From the NCBI GenBank assembly GCA_910585445.1, contig CAJUEK010000003.1, forward strand, positions 52,135 through 116,134: a stretch of DNA of 64,000 nucleotides, written 5' to 3'. Of the stretch, positions 33,957-42,857 are shown piece after piece. The stretch comes from an uncultured Bacteroidales bacterium (GTDB taxonomy: Bacteria; Bacteroidota; Bacteroidia; Bacteroidales; UBA932). Made by a program: the position numbers and the translations under genes. The notes under the pieces are model-generated. The model was given only the letters and a program-made list of their open reading frames with translations. It searched no databases and was not told where the DNA came from. Position 1 is the first letter of the stretch; each line of letters starts with the position of its first letter.

Positions 33957-33988
33957 TTTGAATTGGTGCCGAAATTTTGCTAACTTTG
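33957..33988 (+). promoter_or_regulatory. Promoter of the AbiEi-like gene
   Basis: TTTG (33957-33960), 20 bases, TAACTTTG (33981-33988). Transcription would start near 33995, leaving a leader of about a dozen bases. Confidence 0.7.
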
Positions 33989-34007
33989 CTGAGAAAATAG
34001 ATTCAAG

Positions 34008-34730
34008 ATGAGTAACGAAACGACAACAGCCATACTTGATTATGCCGAAATGCACCATGAATTCAGCATAGAGGACTTGTTTGCCTATCTTCACGAGAGA
34101 ACCGGCATCAACAGGTCTTCCTTGTCATGGTATCTGTTCAAACTTGTAGATGGTAACGCACTTGTCAGAATAGGACGTGGCATGTATGGCAAAGTGGTGA
34201 AGCAATCCTTTTCTCCGAAACCGGCAGATGAAGTGAAAAAGGTATATGAACTGCTGCAAGCAAATTTCCCGTTTGCCAGGTTTTGTGTCTATCAAGGTGA
34301 AATCATCGCACCGTTACAACATCATCTTTCTTCCAATAGTGTAATCTACGTGGAAACGGAAAGGGATTCGGCGGAAACCGTTTTCAATTTTCTGAAAAAC
34401 GAACGCCTGAAGGCTTACCTTCGACCGGACAAGGAAATGATATACCGTTACGTGGATATGGACCGCAGGGCATTCTTTGTCAAAAATCTGGTTTCGGAAG
34501 CACCCTTGCAGAAAGTGTCCGATGTACCGATGCCTACATTGGAAAAATTACTGGTCGATATATTGAGGGACTCCGACTTTTTCTATCTGCAAGGCAGTGA
34601 AAGCGAACATATCATAGAAAATGCCTTTAACCTTTATGCCGTCAACCGAAGCCGGCTTTTCAGGTATGCCGGCAGACGGAAGGTGAAGGAAGAATTATCG
34701 TCCATCCTGAATAATTTGAATATACAATGA
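34008..34730 (+). CDS. AbiEi-type antitoxin (DUF6577-like)
   Basis: A 240-residue protein with an N-terminal winged-helix part ('FSIEDLFAYLHERTGINRSSLSWYLFKLVDGNALVRIGRGMYG') of the kind found in AbiEi antitoxins and a C-terminal domain that in this family contacts DNA or the toxin. In type IV AbiE systems the AbiEi protein represses its operon and counteracts the nucleotidyltransferase AbiEii without touching it. Its stop overlaps the ATG of the AbiEii remnant (ATGA), the usual coupling. The antitoxin appears intact while its toxin is not. Confidence 0.75.
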   Translation: MSNETTTAILDYAEMHHEFSIEDLFAYLHERTGINRSSLSWYLFKLVDGNALVRIGRGMYGKVVKQSFSPKPADEVKKVYELLQANFPFARFCVYQGEIIAPLQHHLSSNSVIYVETERDSAETVFNFLKNERLKAYLRPDKEMIYRYVDMDRRAFFVKNLVSEAPLQKVSDVPMPTLEKLLVDILRDSDFFYLQGSESEHIIENAFNLYAVNRSRLFRYAGRRKVKEELSSILNNLNIQ

Positions 34731-35075
34731 TAAAGAAAGAATGTTTCACGACAGAATGGATCGGGCAGGTTTCATCCGCATTGCATTACAATGACAAGAA
34801 CCTGATAGAAAAAGTAATCCGCGCATTGTCGCTGTTTGAAATGTTGGTCGGGGCCGGTTGTCCTCTGGTTTTCAAAGGCGGCACGGGCGGCTTATCTGGC
34901 CACGCTGATTGAAAAAGGCGTTACACAAGTGGAACCGTACCCGGAAAATCCGAACGATATAAAAGATTTGGTTATCCGGCCTTCATTGACAAACAAGTTG
35001 AACAAGCTGAAATCCAATTTGCCGGAAGCCTACTATTATTGGGCTAAAACGAGTGAGCTGTTGGAAGCGATTTGA
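34727..35075 (+). pseudogene. AbiEii-type nucleotidyltransferase toxin, internally deleted
   Basis: The first about 50 codons read like the AbiEii start, ending 'FEMLVGAGCPLVFKGGT' where the catalytic domain should begin. The next bases, GGCGGCTTATCTGG, jump to another frame that reads 'AAYLATLIEKGVTQVEPYPENPNDIKDL...SELLEAI', a C-terminal tail of a toxin-like protein. AbiEii proteins are usually near 300 residues; this locus codes for about 115 in two frames, so the catalytic core (the GS and D-x-D motifs) is lost. The break lies between two GGCGGC repeats, suggesting deletion by slippage or recombination. N-terminal stub stops at 34912. Confidence 0.65.
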
Positions 35076-35080
35076 TTCGG

Positions 35081-35177
35081 TCTTCCGGATTACCTTCTAA
35101 AATGACTTGGCCGGCGGAGCATACCATGATGCTTGTGGAGCAATGATGAATTATGTCTGCAAATTGATAATTTGACA
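35081..35177. repeat. Direct repeat flanking the AbiE-like module, right copy
   Basis: Right partner of 33861-33953; the 26-base identical core is at 35113-35138. Confidence 0.75.
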
Positions 35178-35698
35178 CTGGAAATTTGGAGTCTCATGGT
35201 CTGACATAATAGAAAATTAGGTTGTTGCAGTCTGTATTGTATCTGTTTCAATTGAACTGAAGTCTCTGATTTATTGGACGGTAAGGCTATCTGCAATGTG
35301 AATAGCACAATTCGTAGCAAGATTGGCATACCCAAAAGGCAGATGAAAATGGATTCCTTTCTTAAGCAGAAGATGCGTGATCTTTACTAAAGTATGGTAG
35401 AATTATAATCAGCGACTTATATCGGTTGCTGTGTGCTAATTTGATGGGAATGGTAACATGGCTGATTGTCAGTTCTTTGGGGCGATTGTAGAAAGTGAGA
35501 TTAAAAATTTGGTACTGAAGTGCGGGTTGACATAATTTTATGGCTGAAACCAAGTAGCTTTTGCATGGCATTGGAGCGATTGTGTAAATGGTGTATAAGC
35601 GTATGGACCCGGAACAGGAGATTGCCATTAAGTTTTAGATATTTGTCTAATTAATGTTTCAGGGCTATGCCATATAATGAATTATAAAAAATATTTTT
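35178..35698. other. Gene-free stretch with a possible coding remnant
   Basis: No intact gene. One frame, ending TAA at 35388-35390, reads 'EVSDLLDGKAICNVNSTIRSKIGIPKRQ...MRDLY' and looks like the C-terminal end of a lost gene; the frame is closed by a stop just upstream. No family was recognised. The last 50 bases are AT-rich leader for the S41 peptidase gene. Confidence 0.35.
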
Positions 35699-37240
35699 AT
35701 GAAAATCAGGATTGTCATTTCACTTTTATTTTTGACTATATGGTCAGGAAAAGTTTTGGCTCAAGATATTACGAATGATGGCATAGCCCTTTTCTGCAAG
35801 CTGTGGGGAGCCATGAAATATCATACTCCGAAAGTTGCGGATGGAATTTATGATTGGAATGAGGAGTTTTGCAGGTATGTTTCGGAACCGTATGATTTAT
35901 GCGAATGGGCTTCGAAGTTTGAACCGCGTCTGCGCAGAAAGGCTCCTGCTGATTTCAATGAACTGCTGGAGGTTGTGAAGTCCCGCACGCCGAGACGTCA
36001 GAGCTATGTGAATTATGAGAAAGGATATGGGGTATGCGGTTTCCCGAAAACGGATGTTACGCCTTTCCCGGAGACGTTTGAGGAGCGTCTTTGCTCCATG
36101 GCGAGGCTGTGGAATCTGGTGGAATATTTCTATCCTTACAGGGGATATGTTCCTGCGTGGGACTCCAATCTGCCGGAATACGTTGCTATGATGAGGGAGG
36201 CTGATACTCCTGATAAATATTTGGAAGCGATAAACCGGATGTGCAGTGACTTGAACGACACTCATGTGTTCATGAATTATGGCGGCAAAAGGTATCAATA
36301 TGTAAGGTATGGCAATTTTTGCATTCCGGTGATTGCTGATTTTATAGGAGATAGACTTTATGTCAAGGATTATCTGCCTCTTCCTGAGGCTTCCGGATGC
36401 GGATTGATGAAGGGAGATGAGATAATCGGGATAGATTCTGTCCCGGTTGGTACTCTTGTGGACGAGCTTGTCCTGGGAGTTTCCAACAAGTCTTCACATG
36501 AGAGACTTGCCGCTGATTTCCTTATGCTTGGCAAGGATTCGACCAGGACCGTATCTGTCATCCGTGATAGTGAGAGATATGACATTTCCGTTGACATATC
36601 CCGGTACGTTTATCCTCCTGGGCCGTCCCTGAGGGCTTTTCTTGACAAGGAACCGTGGAAGGAGGTTGACAATGTCGGATGTTTCTACATAGGAACTCTT
36701 ACGCGTGAAATTCTGGAAGAAAAACTTTCCGAAGCTAACAAATATGACGGGCTTGTCTTTGATCTGAGGTCGTACCCGGTTGACGACATCTTTGACCCGA
36801 TAATGGATTTTCTCGGTGTCAGCGACCGTCATGTGGTGACAATATCGGACCATCGCAATGTCGGATCTTTCAAAAAGATAGAATACGATTTTCGTTACAG
36901 GCCCGGCGGTTATTCCAAACCTGTGGTTGTGCTTGTTGACCGTACAACCCAAAGTGCGGCGGAAACACTTGCGATGCTGCTCCAGTCCTATCCTCATTGC
37001 TTTACCGTCGGAATACAGACTGCCGGTGTTGATGGCGGCTGCATAGATGTGTGGCTCCATGATGATCTCAGTGTCATGATGCCGATTCAGGGAATTTGCT
37101 ATATCGACGGGACTGCCGTCCAGAAGAATGGTGTCAAGGTCGATTGCATTATATCTGATGAGCCTGAGGACTATGCCGAAGGTGTTGACAGGACTTTCAG
37201 CATTGCAATTAAGTACATAAAAGAATGCAAAGGACGATAA
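35699..37240 (+). CDS. Secreted S41-family (C-terminal processing) peptidase
   Basis: A 513-residue exported protein with a signal peptide cleaved near 'GKVLAQ' (residue 21). A PDZ-like region lies around 205-300 ('GCGLMKGDEIIGIDSVPVGTL') and the S41 catalytic region around 325-505. The nucleophile is Ser419 in 'RTTQSAAETLAML', preceded by 'YDGLVFDLRSYP' and followed by 'GIQTAGVDGG'. Such periplasmic proteases cleave non-polar C-terminal ends. The N-terminal 180 residues ('WGAMKYHTPKV', 'ARLWNLVEYFYPY') are typical of the Bacteroidetes form. Substrate unknown. Confidence 0.87.
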   Translation: MKIRIVISLLFLTIWSGKVLAQDITNDGIALFCKLWGAMKYHTPKVADGIYDWNEEFCRYVSEPYDLCEWASKFEPRLRRKAPADFNELLEVVKSRTPRRQSYVNYEKGYGVCGFPKTDVTPFPETFEERLCSMARLWNLVEYFYPYRGYVPAWDSNLPEYVAMMREADTPDKYLEAINRMCSDLNDTHVFMNYGGKRYQYVRYGNFCIPVIADFIGDRLYVKDYLPLPEASGCGLMKGDEIIGIDSVPVGTLVDELVLGVSNKSSHERLAADFLMLGKDSTRTVSVIRDSERYDISVDISRYVYPPGPSLRAFLDKEPWKEVDNVGCFYIGTLTREILEEKLSEANKYDGLVFDLRSYPVDDIFDPIMDFLGVSDRHVVTISDHRNVGSFKKIEYDFRYRPGGYSKPVVVLVDRTTQSAAETLAMLLQSYPHCFTVGIQTAGVDGGCIDVWLHDDLSVMMPIQGICYIDGTAVQKNGVKVDCIISDEPEDYAEGVDRTFSIAIKYIKECKGR

Positions 37241-37392
37241 AAGGAATCTTTTCATCATCTTTTGCAGTCTTTAAAATCGGGTATTATTGCGTGTGACCGA
37301 ATCGCGGTTCATATCTTTGCCATATGAACCAACTCTTATTGTGTTACAATATCTCCATCGATTGTATGCGACTGTCTTCGGAAATATATCAG

Positions 37393-37536
37393 TTATATGT
37401 TCCTGAACTTCATTGATATATAAATGCTTGAAACACTTGGCTCGCGATGATACTTGCGCTTGGACTTGTCGCGCTTAGGGGCAAGACCATTTGCCTTGAC
37501 AAACCGGTCATAAAGTTTGCAAAAGTAATCGGCCAT
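37393..37536 (-). pseudogene. IS982-family transposase, N-terminal fragment
   Basis: Read on the minus strand, an ATG at 37536 gives 47 residues beginning 'MADYFCKLYDRFVKANGLA', continuing with a lysine/arginine-rich 'KRDKSKRKYHREPS' and then a few unrelated residues before a stop. This matches my memory of the start of IS982-type transposases in Bacteroides; the DDE domain is absent. No terminal inverted repeats were identified. It sits in the 438-base gap before the AlbA_2 gene. Confidence 0.55.
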
Positions 37537-37678
37537 ATAGAAAATTTAAGTAATTTTGTTTCTTGACATCATAGCAATGTATTTTGTTTATTTGGTTTGT
37601 AGTGATTTCAAATTTACAAAATACATTGTTTTTACTAATAATCAATGATTTAATTTCGTCAAACTGACGTTAAAATAT

Positions 37679-39349
37679 ATGCTTGAACTCGAATTACAAC
37701 AATACCTCCTCCGCGAGTACCCACAAGAGAATGCTCGCTGTGAATGGAAGGAATTTAAGAATCTGAAGAACTCGTTCTGTGGGGACGAAAAGGACGATGT
37801 AATTTCCTACGTGTCGGCTATAGCCAACATGGATGGAGGGCATCTTGTGATAGGTGTGCATGATAAGACATTAGATATCATTGGGACTGACACCTACAAT
37901 TATGATAGACAGAAAGCAGTTCTGAGATTGACGGAACGCTGTGTCAATCTATCCACAGAAGGACTTGATGTTGAGGAATTTATCACGGATGATACCAACA
38001 AGAAGGTATGGGTGATTCATATACCTAAGCATCGCCCAAAGTTACCGGTATATGCCCATAACAAGGCGTGGCAACGTATTGAGGATTCTTTGGTAGAATT
38101 GACCCAAGAGAGGTTGAATGCCATATTGGAAGAGAATAGCCCTGTTTTTGATTGGTCTGCTGTAATTGTCGATAATGCTACTTTGGACGACCTCGATGGC
38201 AAGGCCTTGGCAAAAGCACGTGATGAATATAAGGCAGTTCACCCCCGCCTAGCTGATGAAGTTGATGAATGGGATGATATGGAACTGCTTAACCGTGCTG
38301 GCGTGGCAATAAAAAGTAAACTGACACGTGCTGCAATTTTGCTGTTAGGTAAAGAGAGTGCTGTTCATCTGATTAGTCCAGCGGTGGCTACTATCACATG
38401 GGTACTGATTGATGACCATGAGGAGAAGAGGGATTACGAGCACTTCCATACGCCATTTATTCTGACAGTAAATGAAGCTTTGTTAAAGATTCGCAATCTG
38501 AATCAGCGTATCTTACCGGGTGGAACTTTGTTTCCTGATATTGTCAAACAATACGATGACTACAGCATACGCGAGGTGCTCCATAATTGTATAGCTCACC
38601 AAGATTACACCATGCAGGAGCGTATTACTATGGTGGAAGACCCCAATTCCGTTACATTTGCAAATGGAGGATATTTTCTTCCAGGCACTGTCATGAATGC
38701 AATTGAGCAGAATGGTCCACAGAAATTCTATCGTAACTATGCCCTGTGCCAGGGTATGGTAAATTTTAATATGATAGACACTATTGGAAGAGGAATCCGC
38801 AAGGTGTTCACAGAACAACAAAAACGTTTCTTCCCAATGCCTGATTACAAGATTGACCAAGCAAGAAAGGAGGTAACAGTAAAAATCTACGGCAAACTTA
38901 TCAGTGAGAAATATTATCGTTTGTTGAAAGCCAATCCCAATCTGTCTCTAAATGACTGCATTGCATTGGATATGGTACAGAAACATGACGCTATAGACAA
39001 AGAGACTGCCACTCGATTAAGGAAGTTGCACCTTATAGAAGGACGCTATCCTAAGTTATATCTGTCGGAATATGTTGCCAAGACTGCCAATAATGACGAA
39101 CTGAAAACTGAATACATCAGAAATAGGAACTTCAACGATATGCACTTTAAAGAGATGATTATATCATACCTGAAATCGTTCGGTGGAGCGACCAGAGGCG
39201 AACTCAATCAGCTATTGCAATCCAAGTTGTCTGATGTATTGACCGATGAGCAGAAGATCCGAAAGATAAGTAATTTGCTATCGGCTCTCAAAAAAGAAGG
39301 CGTTATCGAATTAACAAATGGCAAGAAGTGGATTTTAGTCAAAACTTAG
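37679..39349 (+). CDS. AlbA_2 domain / HATPase-type ATP-binding protein
   Basis: A 556-residue protein. Residues 1-160 are an AlbA_2 (Schlafen-like) domain: 'ARCEWKEFKNLKNSFCG', 'DVISYVSAIANMDGGHLVIGVHDK'. Residues 250-400 carry the HATPase_c_4 region ('SIREVLHNCIAHQDYTMQERITMVEDPNSVTFANGG', 'IDTIGRGIRKVF'), and the C terminus looks like winged helices. Proteins of this layout occur in mobile DNA and some regulate transcription or defence. Codon use is AT-rich relative to neighbours and the gene lies beside the IS982 fragment, so it looks horizontally acquired. Function unproven. Confidence 0.82.
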   Translation: MLELELQQYLLREYPQENARCEWKEFKNLKNSFCGDEKDDVISYVSAIANMDGGHLVIGVHDKTLDIIGTDTYNYDRQKAVLRLTERCVNLSTEGLDVEEFITDDTNKKVWVIHIPKHRPKLPVYAHNKAWQRIEDSLVELTQERLNAILEENSPVFDWSAVIVDNATLDDLDGKALAKARDEYKAVHPRLADEVDEWDDMELLNRAGVAIKSKLTRAAILLLGKESAVHLISPAVATITWVLIDDHEEKRDYEHFHTPFILTVNEALLKIRNLNQRILPGGTLFPDIVKQYDDYSIREVLHNCIAHQDYTMQERITMVEDPNSVTFANGGYFLPGTVMNAIEQNGPQKFYRNYALCQGMVNFNMIDTIGRGIRKVFTEQQKRFFPMPDYKIDQARKEVTVKIYGKLISEKYYRLLKANPNLSLNDCIALDMVQKHDAIDKETATRLRKLHLIEGRYPKLYLSEYVAKTANNDELKTEYIRNRNFNDMHFKEMIISYLKSFGGATRGELNQLLQSKLSDVLTDEQKIRKISNLLSALKKEGVIELTNGKKWILVKT

Positions 39350-39523
39350 TCCAACTTTAGTCGAAATTTTAGTCGAAGTGCATGTGTTTGTATTTGTAAT
39401 ATTCTGATAATCATCTACAATGATCTTTAGCGCGTTAGTAGAACAGGATTTATTTAGTCGAACTCAAATAAAGCAAGAGATATGTTATTCGGAAACAAAA
39501 AGCGTGGAACTGCACTTTTCCGT

Positions 39524-39922
39524 CTAAGCTATTGAGAATAGCTCAATTTCGAATATCAGTGTTGAGCCGCCGGGAATGCCTGGTTGTGAGAATTTGCCGT
39601 ATCCAAGTTCTGCGGGAATGTAGATTTCCCATTTGTCTCCGATGCACATTTGCTGCATTGCGATAATCCACCCCTCTATCAGCTCGTTCAGGCGGAACGC
39701 CATCGGTATTCCTCCGAGGCTGCTGTCGAATTTCTTGCCGTCTATAGTCCAGCCTGTGTAATGGGCCGTGACAACGCTGCGTGGCGTCGGATGCCTTCCG
39801 TCATTTTTACCATCGCTTATCACTTTGTAATATACGCCTTTGGAAAGAGGCTTGACTCCGTCCTCCTTAGCTTTTGCCTCCAGCCAATCCTTGTTAGCCT
39901 GCCGGTATTCCCGTTTATTCAT
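39524..39922 (-). CDS. FKBP-type peptidyl-prolyl isomerase
   Basis: A 132-residue cytoplasmic-length protein with a C-terminal FKBP domain (about 45-130): 'VVTAHYTGWTIDGKKFDSS', 'ELIEGWIIAMQQMCIGDKWEIYIPAELGYG' and 'PGGSTLIFEIELFSI'. The conserved Asp in 'KKFDSS', the Trp-Ile pair in 'EGWIIAM' and the Tyr in 'LGYG' line the FK506 pocket. It lacks a signal peptide, unlike the exported FKBPs common in this phylum, and catalyses proline isomerisation during folding. Confidence 0.92.
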   Translation of the reverse strand: MNKREYRQANKDWLEAKAKEDGVKPLSKGVYYKVISDGKNDGRHPTPRSVVTAHYTGWTIDGKKFDSSLGGIPMAFRLNELIEGWIIAMQQMCIGDKWEIYIPAELGYGKFSQPGIPGGSTLIFEIELFSIA

Positions 39923-40039
39923 GATTCTCTGATTTATATGTCATCCGATGCACTCTTTGGCATGTTTGATAACACTGCTCAAATCTACAAAATTACATAT
40001 AAATATTTAATTAGATGTATTTTTAGACTTGAGCAGGTT

Positions 40040-41212
40040 CTAACCCTTGATTACTGCCATGGGAGAAAGTTTGGTGATTATCTTGACAAGGTCCTGCTGG
40101 TTTGCCATAACTTCATCTATATTCTTATATGCGCTGGCTGCTTCATCAAGGTGATTTTGAGAACGGATGCCGTGGATTATGCCCTTGCTGTCGAGCATTT
40201 CTATTTCCTTCTTGAGCGAAAGGGTCTTGATGGCCTCTGTGCGGCTCATGATCCTGCCTGCGCCGTGAGATGAACTCATGAATGACTCAGGACATCCGAG
40301 TCCTTCTACAATATATGAACTGGTTCCCTGTGATCCTGGAATTATTCCTGTTTCGCCAGCCATTGCGCGCACTGCGCCTTTTCTGTGCACTATGACATCA
40401 TTGCCATAATGGTGTTCCCATGAGGCGTAGTTATGTGCAATATTGATTATCTGTCCGAACTCCACCTGCGGAAGAGCATCTGCCACTATCTCCATAATGC
40501 GGTTCATCATCAGTTTTCTGTTGCAGAGGGCAAAGTCAACGCAGTATGACATCTCCTTCCAGTAGGCAGTGAATTCTTTGGAGCCGAGTGGGAGGAAATG
40601 CATCTGCCAAGATGGGTCAACAGTGCTGTGGTACATGGCATTAAGCTCTTTTGCAATTTTGTTGTAATATTCTCCGACTTGCTTTCCGAGGTTTCGTGAG
40701 CCAGAGTGAAGCATTATCCACAGATGTCCCTCATCGTCTTTTTGGAGCTCTATGAAGTGGTTTCCTCCGCCGAGAGTGCCGACCTGGCGTCTTGCAGATA
40801 CGTATTGTCTGCCCACAACTTGCAGCTTGTCTATGTCATGGCCCTGAGGCATGAATGACTCGTCTTGAAGCTCCTTGTGGTGTTCCATGCCCAAAGGAAT
40901 CCTTTGACGTATTCTGGACATGATATCCTTCCTGATGATTTCTTTTGATATGTCACCTGCCATGATGTTCGTTTTAACGGCGCACATTCCGCATCCGATG
41001 TCCACACCTACAGCATTTGGAACTACCGCTTTCTCTGAAGCCAGCACTCCGCCGATAGGCATTCCCATTCCGCCATGTACATCAGGCATGAAGGCCAGAT
41101 GGTGATAGATGAACGGAAGACGTGAAAGGTTGTCAATCTCTTTCCATGCGTGAGGGTCAACACATTTTGCCCAAATCTTGATAGGTGTGTCATTAAGTAA
41201 GAATTCATTCAT
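40040..41212 (-). CDS. rtcB: RNA-splicing ligase RtcB
   Basis: A 390-residue RtcB. Metal ligands lie in 'DVHGG' (44-48), 'VDIGCG' (Asp71, Cys74), 'GTLGGGNHFIE' (145-155) and 'HSGSR' (169-173); His316 in 'SSSHGAG' is the residue guanylylated by GTP. It joins 2',3'-cyclic-phosphate or 3'-phosphate RNA ends to 5'-hydroxyl ends, as in tRNA or rRNA repair after RNase cleavage. The start MNEFLLNDTPIK is preferred; 27 upstream codons in the open frame lie within the regulatory region. It diverges from a WYL regulator and there is no RtcA or RtcR. Confidence 0.93.
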   Translation of the reverse strand: MNEFLLNDTPIKIWAKCVDPHAWKEIDNLSRLPFIYHHLAFMPDVHGGMGMPIGGVLASEKAVVPNAVGVDIGCGMCAVKTNIMAGDISKEIIRKDIMSRIRQRIPLGMEHHKELQDESFMPQGHDIDKLQVVGRQYVSARRQVGTLGGGNHFIELQKDDEGHLWIMLHSGSRNLGKQVGEYYNKIAKELNAMYHSTVDPSWQMHFLPLGSKEFTAYWKEMSYCVDFALCNRKLMMNRIMEIVADALPQVEFGQIINIAHNYASWEHHYGNDVIVHRKGAVRAMAGETGIIPGSQGTSSYIVEGLGCPESFMSSSHGAGRIMSRTEAIKTLSLKKEIEMLDSKGIIHGIRSQNHLDEAASAYKNIDEVMANQQDLVKIITKLSPMAVIKG

Positions 41213-41332
41213 ATTGCTATTCCTAAAAATTGTTATACTATTCCAAAGTCGGATTGTTACGTTACCGTAAGCCATTTCTACAAGGCTTGTCATCTTGATG
41301 ATGCAAAATAAATAACGTGGTGCGCAGTCTTA

Positions 41333-41363
41333 TTGCGCATCAGGATATAATTAGATAAATTTG
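41333..41363 (+). promoter_or_regulatory. Promoter of the WYL regulator gene
   Basis: TTG (41333-41335), 20-base spacer, TAAATTTG (41356-41363). The -33 region overlaps the pair GTGCGCA...TTGCGCA (41320-41339), a possible operator within the rtcB-WYL divergent region. Confidence 0.6.
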
Positions 41364-41379
41364 TGAAAAATTTACACTT

Positions 41380-42393
41380 ATGCCTGTAAACCGCAATGCG
41401 CTTATCCGTTACAAGACTATTGACAATTGCCTTCGCCGCCGCAACCGGCGGTGGACACTCGATGAACTCATAGAGGCTTGCAGCGATGCACTGTATGAGT
41501 ATGAGGGTATCGTCAAGGGTATCAGTCGCAGGACTGTCCAAATGGACATTCAGATGATGCGAAGTGACAAACTTGGATATAATGCGCCGATAGAGGTCTA
41601 TGAAAACAAATATTACCGCTATTCTGACCCGGAATACAGCATCACTAATTCTCCACTGACGGAAGATGACCTTAAGCTTATGGGAGATACGGTGGAAGTG
41701 CTTCGTCAGTTCGGCGGATTTTCGGCATTCTCCGGGATGGAGGATGTGCTCGGCCGTCTGGAGGATTATGTGTCATCCATACGTCATAACAGAAAGCCTG
41801 TCATATTGCTTGAGACTAATGATAGTCTTAAGGGGTTGAAGTTCATTGCCCCTCTGTATAAGGCCATACTGTCCAGGAAGCCTGTTACGATAGTTTATAA
41901 GTCATTCAAGGCGCGTGATATACAGAGATTCATTTTTTCTCCTTTCTTCCTTAAGGAGTACAGGAACCGCTGGTTTGTATATGGGTGGAGAAATGGGACT
42001 GATATGATATACAATCTTGCGCTTGACAGGATTCATGATATTGGGGAGGCATCTGGAGAGGTCTATCGGGAGAATACAACGATAGATCAGGACAGATTTT
42101 TTGACAACCTGATAGGAGTTACCAAGAATTTGAGTGATAAGGTTCATAATGTCCGTTTCTGGGCAGATTCTGAGCAGGTTCCCTACATAGAGACCAAACC
42201 TCTTCATAAGAGTCAGTTTGTTGTTCAGAGGAATGAGGATGGCTCGGCAATCTTCCAGATGGAGGTGATTTTGAATTATGAGCTGGAGAAGGAACTTCTT
42301 GGCTTCGGTGAAGGGATAAAGGTACTTGCACCAAGGAGCTTGGCGCACAAAATGTCTATGAGATTGAGAAAAGCAGCGGAGAACTATGGCTGA
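41380..42393 (+). CDS. WYL-domain transcriptional regulator
   Basis: A 337-residue protein. The N-terminal part (1-75: 'LIRYKTIDNCLRRRNRRWTLDELIEACSDAL', 'SRRTVQMDIQMMR') is a winged-helix DNA-binding domain; a WYL domain spans about 150-230 ('KGLKFIAPLYKAILSRKPVTIVYKSF', 'PFFLKEYRNRWFVYGWR') and a WCX-type tail ends the protein. WYL domains bind nucleic acids or nucleotides. It is transcribed divergently from rtcB, so it likely controls RNA repair, sensing an RNA end or nucleotide. Confidence 0.87.
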   Translation: MPVNRNALIRYKTIDNCLRRRNRRWTLDELIEACSDALYEYEGIVKGISRRTVQMDIQMMRSDKLGYNAPIEVYENKYYRYSDPEYSITNSPLTEDDLKLMGDTVEVLRQFGGFSAFSGMEDVLGRLEDYVSSIRHNRKPVILLETNDSLKGLKFIAPLYKAILSRKPVTIVYKSFKARDIQRFIFSPFFLKEYRNRWFVYGWRNGTDMIYNLALDRIHDIGEASGEVYRENTTIDQDRFFDNLIGVTKNLSDKVHNVRFWADSEQVPYIETKPLHKSQFVVQRNEDGSAIFQMEVILNYELEKELLGFGEGIKVLAPRSLAHKMSMRLRKAAENYG

Positions 42394-42395
42394 TG

Positions 42396-42857
42396 TTAAA
42401 TTGCACCGCTTGAAATAAGCCCTTCATTTATATGGTACTTATATCTTGGCCATGGGTCATCTTCAATCCATGTCTTTCCGTTTATGGTAACGGCATGTTC
42501 CAGTTCTTCGTATTCATAATCCGTCAGCCATTTTTCCTCCTTGACAAATTTCGCAAGCAATGAGCCTTCGGAAGAAATGCGCAATTCGCTGCTGTTTTGT
42601 ATGCAGGCTTCAATCTTATGAATCAAAACAGGAATTTTTAAAGTGTCCTTGGCCGCAGGAGCTAATGTAATTGTTCTGTTTGTGCCATCCGGTCCAAGCA
42701 GTTCAATACTTAAATTCCTGTCCGTATCATTGAAAATGACCTCGTCTCCCCAATAATCATATTCAACAATTGGCTTCAAAGGGGGTGCGCCGTTGTTGCA
42801 TGAAACAAAGCAAAATGCTAGAAAGCAAACTGAAAGTATGTGTGAGATTCTTACCAC
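42396..42857 (-). CDS. Small lipoprotein of unknown function
   Basis: A 153-residue protein with a lipoprotein signal: hydrophobic stretch 'ILSVCFLAFCFVSC' with the lipidated Cys at residue 20 followed by Asn-Asn. The mature part has no recognised domain. It ends two bases past the stop of the WYL gene on the other strand, a convergent pair. Its start overlaps the end of a decayed reading frame upstream. Confidence 0.65.
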   Translation of the reverse strand: MVRISHILSVCFLAFCFVSCNNGAPPLKPIVEYDYWGDEVIFNDTDRNLSIELLGPDGTNRTITLAPAAKDTLKIPVLIHKIEACIQNSSELRISSEGSLLAKFVKEEKWLTDYEYEELEHAVTINGKTWIEDDPWPRYKYHINEGLISSGAI

